64,000 nt of DNA from Aureibaculum sp. 2308TA14-22 (GCF_040538665.1 NZ_JBEWXT010000001.1:248001-312000); one strand, 5' to 3'. Counted from the first letter of the stretch, positions 1-10,000 are shown. Program-made: numbers and translations. The notes: generated by a model not told the origin, from the letters alone.

Positions 1-1988
1 GAGAATTTTCTAAAAGTAAATCCTGCAAATAATTTTGTGTTTGTGGCAGGGTTTACAACATAGCCACCTTGCAAATCGGCAATAAATATCCGGGTGTTAT
101 TACCTTGTAAAAGTTCAATTCCTGTGTCGGCAGTTCTATCATCATAACTTAAATAAATATTTCCACCATAATTTAAGCCGTTAATATCGAAACCTTTATT
201 GCCCATGTTTATTTTGGCACTACCAAACCATCTGTCTTTTTTATAACGTGCTATTCCTACAAATTCCCAAAAATTACTTCCCCAGAGGTGTCCCAAAGGT
301 TGATTGTAATGGGCATAATTTAAAGTGGGTTCTTTATGTGAAAAAGTATAAGGTCTAACTAAGTTAAATTCACCTTGCAGGTATAAATTATCAACATTAA
401 AAGCGTTATGGTACTTTGCACCAACTTGAATTCCGAATTTATTAGCCCAATAACCAGTCCCATCAAATATTCTTCCAACAGTCAATTCATCCAACACAAA
501 TTGTGTATATGTAGAAAAATTTTGGGAAACTTTATACTTAGTACCTAGTCCAATTATAGCATTTCCTCCGCGAGAACCTCTTGAAAATTCAACAGCTCTG
601 TAAAAAATTATGGGATTAAAATAATTGATATCAAAACCGGTATTTTCATCTTTTTTTGTAATAGCAGCTTCAAACAAACTAACATTCAGTCTATCGGTTA
701 CGTTATAGCTTAAATGATGCATTGCTACAAATTTTCTAGTGTTTAGACCATTAATATTGAGTGAAGGTCTTACATCTTCTAACCACATCCAGACATTAGT
801 ATATTTAATTTTCCAGAATTGTGTACTAATTTTTAGATGTGGATACGATGTTGTAACATCTGATAGCATTAGCGAGCGATAACCGTCTCCCACAAAATTT
901 TTACCATGTCCAAACTGGAAATTGAAAAATTTGCTGGGTGTATAAGTCAAATACGCTTCGGCAACCGGATAGTCAAAACTATTTGTTTTAAAAATCTTGG
1001 CCTTGCCACGGCCTGGGACTAACCCATAGCCTTCGGATGGTCTGTTGGCTCTTGCATAGTCATTTATATAATCAGCAAAACGTCCTTGGCTTTCATAAAT
1101 TGAAGCAGAAAAATTGAACTTTTTCCCCAATCCGCCTTGAATTTGAACTGCCCTTGTATTGTTGTAGGTATAGTCAACATCATCGGAATTGTCCTTGCCA
1201 ATTTGCAAGTCAAAAATTGGGTTTATGGTAAACCAATAATCTTCTTTTTGCACTTTAAAAAAATGCTCGTTCCATAATTTTTTGCCCCATTTTGACGATT
1301 TGTTTTTGAACAATCCTGTTTTTTGGGCATCTAAGTCAACGTATTTAGCCGTTTCACTGTATAAAAAAGGCTTAAAACCTGTATGCGAATTATCGTCTTG
1401 GTCGTAATAATAACTTAATTCATCATAAGTGCTATGTGTAAGCGGAATGTTCAATTCACTTTGATGTTCAGGAAAATAGGTGCCAACAATTGCTTTTTGA
1501 ATATCTTTTTGTTCTGCTTTTGCAGTTGAAACGGGATTGTTAACCACTATATTTTCTTGAACGTCTTCTTTTGTAACCTTAGTAGGTAAGGATTGAGAAC
1601 CCAATGGAATTTGAATAGGTAATCCAAAACGCATATCAATAGGTCTGCCATTATAGGTAGCCGGTTTGGCATTTGGCAATAATGCAAAAACCCTTTTTGC
1701 TTCGGCCTCTAATTCCTTATATGCCGAACGTACATATAAAACCTCGAACTCGCCAGTTTTAGTGACTAAAAAAATTATATTGACTGTACCCTTATAATTA
1801 TCCTCTTTAACTTTTTCAGGAACTTTAAATTCAGCTAATACATCTTTTGTAAGGTTTTTATTAAAACATGAAGCCAAAGTGGTTTCACTTGAAGCATCAC
1901 AGCCCTTATAAACAGGATAAATATCTTCTTGTGCAATTAAGCAGTTTGAAACAACTGAAAAAAGGATGACTATAATAAGTTTTCTCAT
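1..1988 (-). CDS. remB: RemB-like gliding motility outer-membrane protein (3' end beyond window)
   Basis: Translating the minus strand from the ATG at 1988 gives an open frame to the window edge. It starts with a signal peptide (MRKLIIVILFSVVSNCLIAQ), followed by a module of about 100 residues that resembles the TonB C-terminal domain (PVYKGC near residue 25, a CF pair, LEAEAKRVFALLP, GLPIQIPL). A long region rich in aromatic residues and alternating beta pattern follows, as in Wzi/capsule-assembly-type barrels. This architecture matches proteins annotated RemB in gliding Flavobacteriaceae, where RemB is involved in gliding motility. The gene is last of a likely minus-strand operon with the acetyltransferase and deoC (35-nt gap). 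The family assignment is from remembered sequence character; the C-terminus cannot be judged. Confidence 0.72.
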   Translation of the reverse strand, partial: MRKLIIVILFSVVSNCLIAQEDIYPVYKGCDASSETTLASCFNKNLTKDVLAEFKVPEKVKEDNYKGTVNIIFLVTKTGEFEVLYVRSAYKELEAEAKRVFALLPNAKPATYNGRPIDMRFGLPIQIPLGSQSLPTKVTKEDVQENIVVNNPVSTAKAEQKDIQKAIVGTYFPEHQSELNIPLTHSTYDELSYYYDQDDNSHTGFKPFLYSETAKYVDLDAQKTGLFKNKSSKWGKKLWNEHFFKVQKEDYWFTINPIFDLQIGKDNSDDVDYTYNNTRAVQIQGGLGKKFNFSASIYESQGRFADYINDYARANRPSEGYGLVPGRGKAKIFKTNSFDYPVAEAYLTYTPSKFFNFQFGHGKNFVGDGYRSLMLSDVTTSYPHLKISTQFWKIKYTNVWMWLEDVRPSLNINGLNTRKFVAMHHLSYNVTDRLNVSLFEAAITKKDENTGFDINYFNPIIFYRAVEFSRGSRGGNAIIGLGTKYKVSQNFSTYTQFVLDELTVGRIFDGTGYWANKFGIQVGAKYHNAFNVDNLYLQGEFNLVRPYTFSHKEPTLNYAHYNQPLGHLWGSNFWEFVGIARYKKDRWFGSAKINMGNKGFDINGLNYGGNIYLSYDDRTADTGIELLQGNNTRIFIADLQGGYVVNPATNTKLFAGFTFRKF

Positions 1989-2023
1989 TCGATTCTAATT
2001 ATCTTGAATTTTGAGCAAAGGTA

Positions 2024-2605
2024 TCAATATATTTTGGCTACCCTATTATTTTTTAATTGATATTTCTCTTTGCTTTCAGGGCAAATGGCAAAACTTTTTT
2101 CATCAAAATTCAAACGATGTCCGTATTCGCTAACCCATCCTATTTGCCTTGAGGGATTGCCTACAACTAAAGCATAATTCGGAATTTCTTTAGTTACAAC
2201 ACTACCAGCTCCGATTAGAGAAAATTCTCCAATTGAATTTCCGCAAACTATTGTGGCATTAGCACCTATACTTGCTCCTTTTTTTACCAATGTTTTTTTG
2301 TATTCGTCACGTCTAATAATTGCACTTCTAGGATTAATTACATTGGTAAACACCATTGAAGGCCCTAAGAAAACATCATCTTCACACACCACGCCTGTAT
2401 AAATAGAAACATTATTTTGGACTTTTACATTATTGCCCAAAACCACATCTGTAGATACCACAACGTTTTGTCCAAAACTACATTTTTCGCCAATTACACA
2501 ATTGGACATAATATGACTAAAATGCCAAATTTTTGTACCTTTACCAATAGAGCAGTTATCATCTATGACTGCTGTTTCATGTGCAAAATAATCGGAACTT
2601 TCCAT
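2024..2605 (-). CDS. Hexapeptide-repeat N-acetyltransferase, WbpD/WlbB type
   Basis: A 193-residue left-handed beta-helix acyltransferase. Imperfect hexapeptide repeats run through most of the chain (for example IGKGTKIWHFSHI, IGEKCSFGQNVVVS, LGNNVKVQNNVSIY, IGANATIVCG, IGAGSVVTKEIP). The segments WHFSHI, FTNVINPRS and the end motif VVGNPSRQIGWVSEYGHRL are typical of the UDP-2-acetamido-3-amino-2,3-dideoxyglucuronate N-acetyltransferases (WbpD/WlbB), which make acetylated diamino sugars for surface polysaccharide. The exact sugar substrate is inference. It starts 3 nt after the deoC stop and is followed by remB, so the three are probably co-transcribed. A role in surface glycan synthesis would fit the neighbouring gliding gene. 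Confidence 0.85.
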   Translation of the reverse strand: MESSDYFAHETAVIDDNCSIGKGTKIWHFSHIMSNCVIGEKCSFGQNVVVSTDVVLGNNVKVQNNVSIYTGVVCEDDVFLGPSMVFTNVINPRSAIIRRDEYKKTLVKKGASIGANATIVCGNSIGEFSLIGAGSVVTKEIPNYALVVGNPSRQIGWVSEYGHRLNFDEKSFAICPESKEKYQLKNNRVAKIY

Positions 2606-2608
2606 ATT

Positions 2609-3352
2609 TTAATAGTCGTTTTTAGTTTGTTTGCCATCAGCAATTGCCTTAGCTGATGATGTGCCTATTCTGTTTACGCCTAAATTAATCATTTTAATGG
2701 CGTCTTCGTAATTTTTTACACCTCCAGCAGCTTTTACTTGTAAAGGTTTTGCATTTTCAATAATTAATTTCATGGCCTCAAACGTAGCTCCCGAAGGTTT
2801 ATTGTTATCCGTTTTGTAAAACCCTGTGGATGATTTTACGAATACTCCATTAGCATTTTCTTCACCAAAATTATTTAGAACTACATTCTTAATCAGTCGC
2901 GTTATTGCTATGATTTGATTGTTTGTCAGAGCTGCAATTTCAATAATCCATTTTACGGTTTTACTATGTGCTAATCCTAATTTAGTGCCTTTAAAAATTT
3001 CGCTTTTTACTAAATTAATATCCTCATTTAAAAAGGCATTGTAATTAATAACAAAATCGAGTTCATCTACATCGTCTTCAATTGCCTTTTTTGCTTCCTT
3101 TAGTTTTTCTTCAACAGAAGTTGTTCCTTCGTGGAAACCTATTACAGTGCCAATTAGTACATTACTTTTAGCATTGGCAATCAATTCCTTTGCAAGTGAA
3201 ATAAATTGAGGTCTAATCATTACCAATTTAAAATTTTCGGTAATGGCCTCTTCGATTAGTCCAATTACATTTTTACATGTTTCTTCTTCTGTTATTGCTG
3301 CTTGAGAAGCAGTTTTTAAATAGGTAGAATCTAAATATTGGTTAATGTTCAA
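2609..3352 (-). CDS. deoC: Deoxyribose-phosphate aldolase
   Basis: A 247-residue class I aldolase that cleaves 2-deoxy-D-ribose 5-phosphate to glyceraldehyde 3-phosphate and acetaldehyde in deoxynucleoside catabolism. The barrel contains DELDFVINYNAFL, the Schiff-base lysine motif VFVKSSTGF and the second conserved lysine motif VKAAGGVKNYEDA. The length is usual for DeoC. It is the first gene of the deoC-acetyltransferase-remB string; the gap to the next gene is 3 nt. A terminator-like hairpin just upstream separates it from the TonB gene at 3440. I see no clear TAnnTTTG promoter in the short gap. Confidence 0.95.
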   Translation of the reverse strand: MNINQYLDSTYLKTASQAAITEEETCKNVIGLIEEAITENFKLVMIRPQFISLAKELIANAKSNVLIGTVIGFHEGTTSVEEKLKEAKKAIEDDVDELDFVINYNAFLNEDINLVKSEIFKGTKLGLAHSKTVKWIIEIAALTNNQIIAITRLIKNVVLNNFGEENANGVFVKSSTGFYKTDNNKPSGATFEAMKLIIENAKPLQVKAAGGVKNYEDAIKMINLGVNRIGTSSAKAIADGKQTKNDY

Positions 3353-3390
3353 TGGGACTTTATTTGTTGTAAAAATAGTGATTTTAATAC

Positions 3391-3425
3391 AAAAAGAAAT
3401 CCTGCAATTAGCAGGATTTCTTTAT
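3391..3425 (-). terminator. Rho-independent terminator after the first TonB gene
   Basis: A perfect 13-bp inverted repeat (AAAGAAATCCTGC / GCAGGATTTCTTT) with a 5-nt loop at 3393-3423. Read on the minus strand it ends in a run of U from the A run at 3391-3395. It lies 15 nt past the stop of the TonB gene at 3440-4189. Confidence 0.85.
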
Positions 3426-3439
3426 TAGTTATTTTTAAA

Positions 3440-4189
3440 CTATTGTATTTTAAAAACAATAGGTAGCGTATATTTTACAGGGACTGGTTGTTTACGCTGT
3501 TTGCCTGGAATCATTTCAGGTAACTTTTGAATAACACGTAATGCTTCTTTTTCCAATCTTTTGTGAGGTGCTCTTATTTGAATATCTGTTACCAATCCGT
3601 TTATGTCAATTGTAAACAGAGCAGTAATACGTTGTTTTCCCTTCAAATCTAATCCTTCGGCAATACCAGCATTAAATTTCCTATTTACAAATTTTGTCAT
3701 TTGTTTGGTAAAACATGCTTTTGATTCTACTTTTTCCAATCCTTCACAACCTGGAAAAATAGGTGCTTCTTCCAAAACAATAAAGTTAATGGGTTCTGTA
3801 GTTTCAGGTGGGTCAATTACTTCAACTATAGCATCAATTTTGTCTTGTATGGATGTGTCTTCCTTGGGTAAATCCGTTAAGATTTCTGTTGGAGTGTCAT
3901 CTGGAACTATTTTTGGTTTTACTAAAACTACTTTTTTTGGAGCTTGTTGTTTTTTTGGATTTTGTTTTTTTTCGATAGTAAAATCGTGCAGGACGTTGAA
4001 CATGTAGATAGTAGTTTCATCAGGAATAGGATCATCTATAAAGGTAATGGTTTTGGTAGATGAGTACTCTAACGATACGTAAACTATTACTAGTGCTAAC
4101 ACCAAGCCTAACTGCATAAAGATAGCTGAGCTACGATAGAATTTCTCGGTTGGTGGTTGATTTTTTTGAGGTTGTTTTGAAAAATTCAT
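3440..4189 (-). CDS. TonB-family energy transducer (divergent paralogue)
   Basis: A 249-residue protein with a cytoplasmic N-terminus, one membrane segment (about residues 24-43, MQLGLVLALVIVYVSL), a periplasmic spacer and a TonB C-terminal domain (about 140-249) with FPGC, RLEKEALRVIQKLPEMIPGKQ and VPVKYTLPIVF. TonB proteins carry proton-motive energy from ExbBD to outer-membrane receptors. This copy lacks the poly-proline run of the next two paralogues; its spacer is lysine-rich (KKQNPKKQQAPKK). It follows the paralogue at 4266 by 76 nt and ends in a strong terminator. ExbB/ExbD are not in the window. Which receptors it serves is unknown. Confidence 0.88.
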   Translation of the reverse strand: MNFSKQPQKNQPPTEKFYRSSAIFMQLGLVLALVIVYVSLEYSSTKTITFIDDPIPDETTIYMFNVLHDFTIEKKQNPKKQQAPKKVVLVKPKIVPDDTPTEILTDLPKEDTSIQDKIDAIVEVIDPPETTEPINFIVLEEAPIFPGCEGLEKVESKACFTKQMTKFVNRKFNAGIAEGLDLKGKQRITALFTIDINGLVTDIQIRAPHKRLEKEALRVIQKLPEMIPGKQRKQPVPVKYTLPIVFKIQ

Positions 4190-4265
4190 AGTGATATGTT
4201 TAAAGTGTTAAAACTATGTTAACATCAATAAACATACCACGGTTGTGTTTTGTAGATTTAATTTA

Positions 4266-4997
4266 TCACATTCTGACTTCCAAGGTAATAGGTAAGGTAT
4301 ATTTAACACCAACAGGCACACCACGTTGTTTGGCTGGTATCATTTTAGGTAATTTTTGTACTACTCTAATAGCTTCCTTTTCTAATCTTGCATGAGGTCC
4401 TCTTGCTTGTACTTTAGCTATTTTACCATTCCGGTCTATACTGAACAAAACAATTACTCTCTTTTTACCTTCTTCTAAACCCAATTCGTTTGTTAAGTTC
4501 TTGTCGAAGTTCTTACCAACATGATCCATAATTTTTTTCTGCAAACATTTTCTTAGTTCAGCTTTATTTCCTTTACAACCTGGAAAAATGGGTGCATCTT
4601 CAATTACGGCAAACGGAACATCATCTACAATTACTTCTTCTTCTACAACTTCTACAACTTCATCAATTTCAGCAACCTCAACAACATCATCTTGATCAGT
4701 TTCTGTTGACTCAAGCATTGTTTCTTCTACTTCCATTTCATCTTGTACTACCTCTATAACTTCGGGGGCGGGTGGAGGAGGTGGAGGAGGCTTAATTTGC
4801 TCAATTCGTTCTGTAATGGGTATATCTTCCACAATCTGTTCTTCTACCATAAGACCCGCTAAGTCTGATACTGTTCTTTCATATACTCTATGTTGTATGG
4901 ATAGATATACAATGATTAACGATAGTGTCAGCCCTAATTGTAAAAACAACCCACTATAATTTTCTAATTTGGCTTTGGGATTTTTCTTGACTTCCAT
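4266..4997 (-). CDS. TonB-family energy transducer with poly-proline/acidic spacer
   Basis: A 243-residue TonB: membrane segment at about 17-34, a run of seven prolines at about 70-76 inside IEQIKPPPPPPPAPEVIE, a strongly acidic Val/Glu-rich spacer to about residue 125, then the TonB C-terminal domain (FPGCKGNKAELRKC, ARLEKEAIRVVQKLPKMIPAKQ, GVKYTLPITLEV). It is very close to the copy at 5385 over the whole length, including an identical stretch before and through the proline run, so the two are a recent tandem duplication. A 387-nt spacer containing a terminator separates them, so they are probably separate transcription units. Receptor partners are not visible. Confidence 0.9.
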   Translation of the reverse strand: MEVKKNPKAKLENYSGLFLQLGLTLSLIIVYLSIQHRVYERTVSDLAGLMVEEQIVEDIPITERIEQIKPPPPPPPAPEVIEVVQDEMEVEETMLESTETDQDDVVEVAEIDEVVEVVEEEVIVDDVPFAVIEDAPIFPGCKGNKAELRKCLQKKIMDHVGKNFDKNLTNELGLEEGKKRVIVLFSIDRNGKIAKVQARGPHARLEKEAIRVVQKLPKMIPAKQRGVPVGVKYTLPITLEVRM

Positions 4998-5384
4998 AAT
5001 TCAAAAGTTTAAGTTTACTACTAATATTAAGTCGATAATTATATTACCTACTTTTATAAGGACAGTACTAAGGTCTTACTTATTGAATAGAAAAAGAATG
5101 ATAAATGTCATGTAACATGTTGAATTACAGACCAAATAAAATTCATAAAAAACTTAAAATAGATTCTAATACATCAATATTTTTAGAAATTATATGAATT
5201 TAAGTTTGTAAACGAAACGTTTTGTTATTAATTTAATGTTTGTAACGAAAGTGAAGGTTTTATATGTTTTGTTAAATAGAAGGAAATAAAATAGAGTTTA
5301 GATGTGGTTATTGTTAAATAAGTGCAATAAAAAAGACCCTCAAAAGAGGGTCTTTAATAAACTTTTTAATGTTTTATATTTTCA
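4998..5384. other. 387-nt intergenic region between two TonB genes
   Basis: No convincing gene. It holds the terminator of the downstream TonB gene (5329-5356) and must contain the promoter for the TonB gene at 4266-4997, but I find no good TAnnTTTG match on the minus strand. Two similar segments, TTTGTAAACGAAACG (about 5205-5219) and TTTGTAACGAAAG (about 5240-5252), form an imperfect direct repeat that could be a regulator site; this is weak. Confidence 0.5.
5329..5356 (-). terminator. Rho-independent terminator of the gcvH-vanZ-TonB unit
   Basis: Inverted repeat AAAGACCCTC / GAGGGTCTTT with an AAAA loop (TTTT on the minus strand), followed on the minus strand by a U run from the A run at 5329-5334. 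It is about 30 nt past the stop of the TonB gene at 5385. Confidence 0.85.
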
Positions 5385-6104
5385 CTACTCTACTAATAAA
5401 GTAATGGGAAGTGTATATTTTACACCAACTGGTCTACCACGTTGTTTCCCTGGAATCATTTTAGGTAAAGTGTTAACTACTTTAACACCTTCTTTTTCTA
5501 ACCTGGCATGAGGCCCTCTGGCTCTTACATCTACAATTTTACCATTTCTGTCAATTTTAAATTGCACATATACTTTCTTTTTGCCAGGATCTAGTCCTAG
5601 TTCACCGGCTAAATTGACATCGAATTTTCTGTTAACATGTTTCTTTATGGATTCCTGTAAACAATCTCTTAATTGCTTTTTATTACCCTTGCACCCTGGA
5701 AAAATTGGAGCATCTTCAATAATAGCAAAAGGAACATCTTCTGCAACTTCTTCTTCTTCTACAACTTCTACAATTTCTTCCACTTCAACTACTTCGTCCT
5801 CATCAGTTTCTGTTGACTCCAACATAGTTTCTTCAACCTCTTCCTCGTCTTCTACAACCTCAATAACTTCTGGTGCAGGCGGAGGTGGTGGAGGTGGTTT
5901 TATTTGTTCTATACGCTCAGTAATTGGAATATCCTCTTCAAGTTCTTCAGATAGGTTAAGCATACCTAAATCACCAATATCTCTATCAAAGGTTTTAAAT
6001 TCAATACCTAAATAGACAATAAGTAATGCAAGTACTAGACCTAACTGTATAAATAGCTTGCTGTAATTTTCCAAATTCGCTTTTGGACTTTTCTTTGTTT
6101 CCAT
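5385..6104 (-). CDS. TonB-family energy transducer with poly-proline/acidic spacer
   Basis: A 239-residue TonB paralogue. A membrane segment lies at about 17-35, seven prolines at 70-76, an extremely acidic spacer at about 82-124 made mostly of Glu, Asp and Val, and the C-terminal domain at about 130-239 (FPGCKGNKKQLRDC, ARLEKEGVKVVNTLPKMIPGKQ, VGVKYTLPITLLVE). TonB spacers are usually Pro/Lys/Glu alternations, so a spacer this acidic is unusual. The gene lies 62 nt downstream of the VanZ-like gene and may be transcribed with gcvH. The Ser-rich frame on the opposite strand is only the shadow of the acidic repeat. Confidence 0.9.
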   Translation of the reverse strand: METKKSPKANLENYSKLFIQLGLVLALLIVYLGIEFKTFDRDIGDLGMLNLSEELEEDIPITERIEQIKPPPPPPPAPEVIEVVEDEEEVEETMLESTETDEDEVVEVEEIVEVVEEEEVAEDVPFAIIEDAPIFPGCKGNKKQLRDCLQESIKKHVNRKFDVNLAGELGLDPGKKKVYVQFKIDRNGKIVDVRARGPHARLEKEGVKVVNTLPKMIPGKQRGRPVGVKYTLPITLLVE

Positions 6105-6166
6105 GGATAAAAAGTATTAATTTCTCTGCTAATTTAATAAATAAATCTACTAAAACAAGAAATATT

Positions 6167-6544
6167 TTAATTCTCTCGTTTTTTTAACCACAAATAAGAT
6201 ACTAATAGAGCTATTAGCACACCACTTGCGTTGGCAAATTCATCATACAAATCTGCTGTTCTGTATGTGGTTAACGTTCCTTGTAATCCCTCAAGAACCA
6301 TGCCGTAAATTATTAGTAAAAGTGTAATGTACAGCCACTTTTTTCGTTGTTTTTTAAAAACATGGAACCAGCTTAGGCCTAATATAAAATAGGCTACCAA
6401 GTGTCCGATTTTGTCAGAATTGCTAATATTTATTTTCGCAACTCCTTTTAAAGACACAAGACTCAAAAAAGCAATAATAAATGTAAAGGATACAGCAATT
6501 AACAAAGCATTACGCTCCAATAACCGCTTTATAGGTGTCGGCAT
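6167..6544 (-). CDS. VanZ-like small integral membrane protein
   Basis: A 125-residue protein with about four membrane helices and the VanZ-like pattern [17 protein letters not shown], then YGMVLEGLQ and [19 protein letters not shown] (the D...H and D...N polar positions of the family). VanZ-like proteins are named after a teicoplanin-resistance factor, but the biochemical role of these short homologues is unknown. The ATG lies inside the end of gcvH (35-nt overlap); no better downstream ATG exists, so translational coupling to gcvH is likely. The gcvH-vanZ-sprA neighbourhood is familiar from Flavobacteriaceae. Confidence 0.82.
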   Translation of the reverse strand: MPTPIKRLLERNALLIAVSFTFIIAFLSLVSLKGVAKINISNSDKIGHLVAYFILGLSWFHVFKKQRKKWLYITLLLIIYGMVLEGLQGTLTTYRTADLYDEFANASGVLIALLVSYLWLKKREN

Positions 6545-6890
6545 CTAATAAACTATCTACTTGAGAAGTATCACTAATTTTTATTTTTATCATCCATCCA
6601 TCCCCATATGGGTCAGTGTTTACATTTTCTGGACTATCCTCTAGGTCTTCGTTAAACTCAACAACCTCACCAGATAATGGCATAAATAAATCAGAAACCG
6701 TTTTTACGGCTTCAACAGAACCAAAAACTTCGTCTTTATCTATAGTTTCGTCAAATGTATCAACATCAACATAAACAATATCTCCCAGTTCGCTTTGAGC
6801 GAAATCGGTTATACCAACTGTAGCAACATCGCCATCAATTTTTATCCACTCGTGGTCTTTAGTGTATTTTAATTCTGCAGGAATGTTCAT
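6510..6890 (-). CDS. gcvH: Glycine cleavage system H protein
   Basis: A 126-residue lipoyl carrier protein that shuttles the aminomethyl group between the P, T and L proteins. The lipoylation site is in [21 protein letters not shown], with the modified lysine in EAVKTVSD. The start [25 protein letters not shown] is typical of GcvH, as is the length. gcvP and gcvT are not in the window. A promoter-like site lies 29-60 nt upstream. The gene overlaps the VanZ-like gene. Confidence 0.96.
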   Translation of the reverse strand: MNIPAELKYTKDHEWIKIDGDVATVGITDFAQSELGDIVYVDVDTFDETIDKDEVFGSVEAVKTVSDLFMPLSGEVVEFNEDLEDSPENVNTDPYGDGWMIKIKISDTSQVDSLLDADTYKAVIGA

Positions 6891-6918
6891 TGTAATTACA
6901 ATTAAATGTTAAAAAAGA

Positions 6919-6950
6919 CAAAGTTAGTAAATAAATAAGGTATGCTGCAA
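6919..6950 (-). promoter_or_regulatory. Bacteroidota-type promoter for gcvH
   Basis: Minus-strand TAACTTTG (plus CAAAGTTA, 6919-6926) matches the TAnnTTTG -7 element exactly. A TTG (plus CAA, 6948-6950) lies 21 nt upstream as a -33 element. Transcription would start about 20 nt before the gcvH ATG. Confidence 0.6.
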
Positions 6951-7036
6951 CTATTTTTTTACACGCTACTTACTCTCCTTAAGAAGAGAATTTAGGTATG
7001 CTTTCTTTAGCTTTGATCCTTGGTCTTCTGATTGAA

Positions 7037-10000
7037 TTAATTGCCAATAGTATAACGAATAGTTATACCAGCACTAACTGATTTTCTTGGGAAAGTGGTA
7101 GATATTAAGAAACGCGAACTATTCTGATCATAATAAAATGATGCTAATAAATTTTTATTCAATTGATAATCTGCCTTAAATTTAAAAGACAATAGACGTT
7201 GCCCACCCGTTACTTGATTGTTTAGCACATCAATTGAGCGAATAGTAGTTGAGTTATTACGAATACCAATATCACCAGTAAAATTAACATCACCTTTAAA
7301 GCTGGTTAAGGTGTTGCCTGTTCTAATTTTTAATTTAACATCTTTAAGGCGATAGCCTAATCCTAAAACATATTCTTTACCTCTAATTTCTGTAATGGTA
7401 TTGTTACTTACGTTTAAATTCAAGGCTTTATCTTGTTTGAGTTCTGCTCTTACAGAAAAAGAATTTTTCATACGCATATCCACTTTTATTAAAGGATTGA
7501 ATTCCTCAATTAAATTTACACCTGAAAATATTCTTTCTGATCTGTAATATTGATTGTCATCTAGCTCCGTAAATTTATTAGCTTCGTTGTACAATAAATT
7601 ATTATTAAAGCCTATTACTGAATAGGTAGAATTGTATTGATGTTCAACAATAAAGCTTCTAAAGTGCTTTTTAAACCACTTGAACTTCATAAAACCTTTG
7701 TAGGTTAATCGCCAATTAGGAATAGGAATATCTCTAAAAGCACTCAATTTTACTTTATTCGCATCTCTACCAGAATAGGTTGCTAAAAAAGCAGGAATCA
7801 ATACTTGTTGGCTGTTTTCTCCAAAGCCAGAAATATTAGCACCAGACTGTTGAGCCAAACGTTGCTGAATAATAGCCCTATTGGCTTTAAACTCGTCGAA
7901 AGTAGCATCACCATTACCATCAAAGGCTTTGCCCAACATAAAATGGCTAATGCTGAAATTACCAATTTCATTAAAAGGTTGATCTGTTAAATTTCCATTG
8001 ATAACATCTATTTGCTGCGATTTGTTTTTAGTAAATATTTTATTGGCAGAGAGTTCTATATTCAAATCTTTAAAAGGCCTAAGGTCTGCATTAATATCTA
8101 ACTTGTTTAAATGGGTGGTTGCAAAAGTTCTACTGTAATAAGAGTCTGGATCACGTCCACCAACAGTTGAAGTATCTCTAGATACCAACCAAGCATTTGC
8201 AGCGGCTAAACTTCTCATATCTCTCTGACTACCAAAAACAAACCCTAGAGTAGGTGCAAGGCCGCCATTGTATCTATCTCTTCCTAAAAAGCCAACTTCG
8301 GGTTTAAATCCGGGCAAAATGGTACCGTTTTGTTCTGAATAAGCAATTCTTACTTTTTTAACTGATGTAACTACATCTACTAAGCCTTGCAATACTTTTT
8401 GTCCACCCGTTTTATTTTTAGTTTCAATTACCCTTCTGGTTCTGGGAGCAGCTATTTTTTTAGTGGTAGAATCGCGTTTTTTAGCGTTTTTGTCTCTTTT
8501 TGGTCTTTTGGTTTTTTTCTTAGCTAAGTCGGTAAGACCTGTTCGCTTATAAAGTTTGGTCATATCCAAGTCGGCAGAAAAAGTATGTGTATTGGCATTT
8601 TGTATGGTATTACCTATATCTTCAACATAGGCAGGTGCCGAGGCTTGCCAATCAAAATCAGCGGTATAACTATATGTTCCGCTTAAAAAGTCAAACCAAG
8701 AAATTTTGTTTAGCGGAATTTTATAAGTAGCATCTAAGGTTTGATGGTATTGATTAGGTCTACCAACACTAAAGAAATTATCGAACAATTCTCCATTTAG
8801 AACTTCTCTACTATTGTTAGGGTCTTTTTCAAACCGATCATTTATATAGCTATTTGCTGCTCTAAAACTGAATTGTAATGACTTGGTAAGATCATATGCA
8901 ATATTATAATCCCAATCAAACAAAAAGCGTCTTTGAGTAAATTTTACAGGGTCAAATCCTGAGACCAATGCTCTTGAAGCTTGTTCGTTATAACTCCTTA
9001 TAATATTAGAGTTAACTGAGATTGAAGTCGGTAGCGGATTCAAATTAAAATCTTTTACAAACTTAAACAAGCTGTTTTTTTCTAAAAATTTAGAATTTTT
9101 AAAAGGTTGAAGTTCTAGAGGTTTAAATCCGTAATTATAAGTTGCCGCAGCTCTTACATTTTTATCGACAAATTTTTCAACCACATAATCTTTGTGATAG
9201 GTATCGTTATAGGCATAAGAGACCGAAAGATTTTCGACATCGTAAAAACGTTGTTTTTTCTCGGGGTTTGTTCTTTCCTTTCTGACATTAATTAAGTTTA
9301 AACTTCTGCGTTTTGTATAATCCCTAGAACTTTCTGCTTCTGCATCGTTTTTACTAAAACGTACATCTTGATATCTTTGATTCCATTTAGGATCTGCAAA
9401 TTCTTCACCGTAACTTACATTTAACGGAATTTTAATTCCAGCAGATTTAGGCAACAATTGGCCTACGTTTATATTACTGATAACATCGTATTGCTTTACA
9501 TCTTCTTGACTTCTTTCGTTTACAGTTTGTTCCAACGAACCAAAACCTTGGGAGTTTGCTCTACCAGAAACCGAAATATCTGCAAAATCTGCAAAGTTGG
9601 CATCAGCGTTTACAACAGCCGCCCAGCCACCTTCATTATCGTAATCGGAAACACGCAATTCGTTAAACCACATTTCGGCACTTTTTGCCATGTTCGATTT
9701 ATTTTTTACCCCAATCATTATGGTTCTGATATTCCCTAAGTTCGGATTTCCTTTCATACGCAATCTGGCATCGGGCTCAGCGGTTTCACTAGGATATAAA
9801 TCTGTTGGTAATGTGGAGGATGAAATTCGTTCTATTTTTAACCGTCCAAAAGCTTTTAGATCTGCTAATATTTCATTAGCCTCTGGCCAAATTTCCTCAT
9901 CAAAAGTAGCACCAAATGGTGTTATTTTTAAAGGAATTTCGTATTGGTAAAAATTATTGTCAGTATCACTACCTAACCTTATAATAGCTACCAAATCGTC

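Noticed and set aside
5581-6015. 144-residue Ser/Thr-rich open frame on the plus strand
   Set aside because: It is the complement of the acidic Glu/Val spacer and proline run of the TonB gene on the minus strand; its composition follows from that repeat and it has no recognisable domain.
6973-6988. Imperfect palindrome CTCTCCTTAAGAAGAG after sprA
   Set aside because: Considered as the sprA terminator, but it has a mismatch and no T run on either strand.
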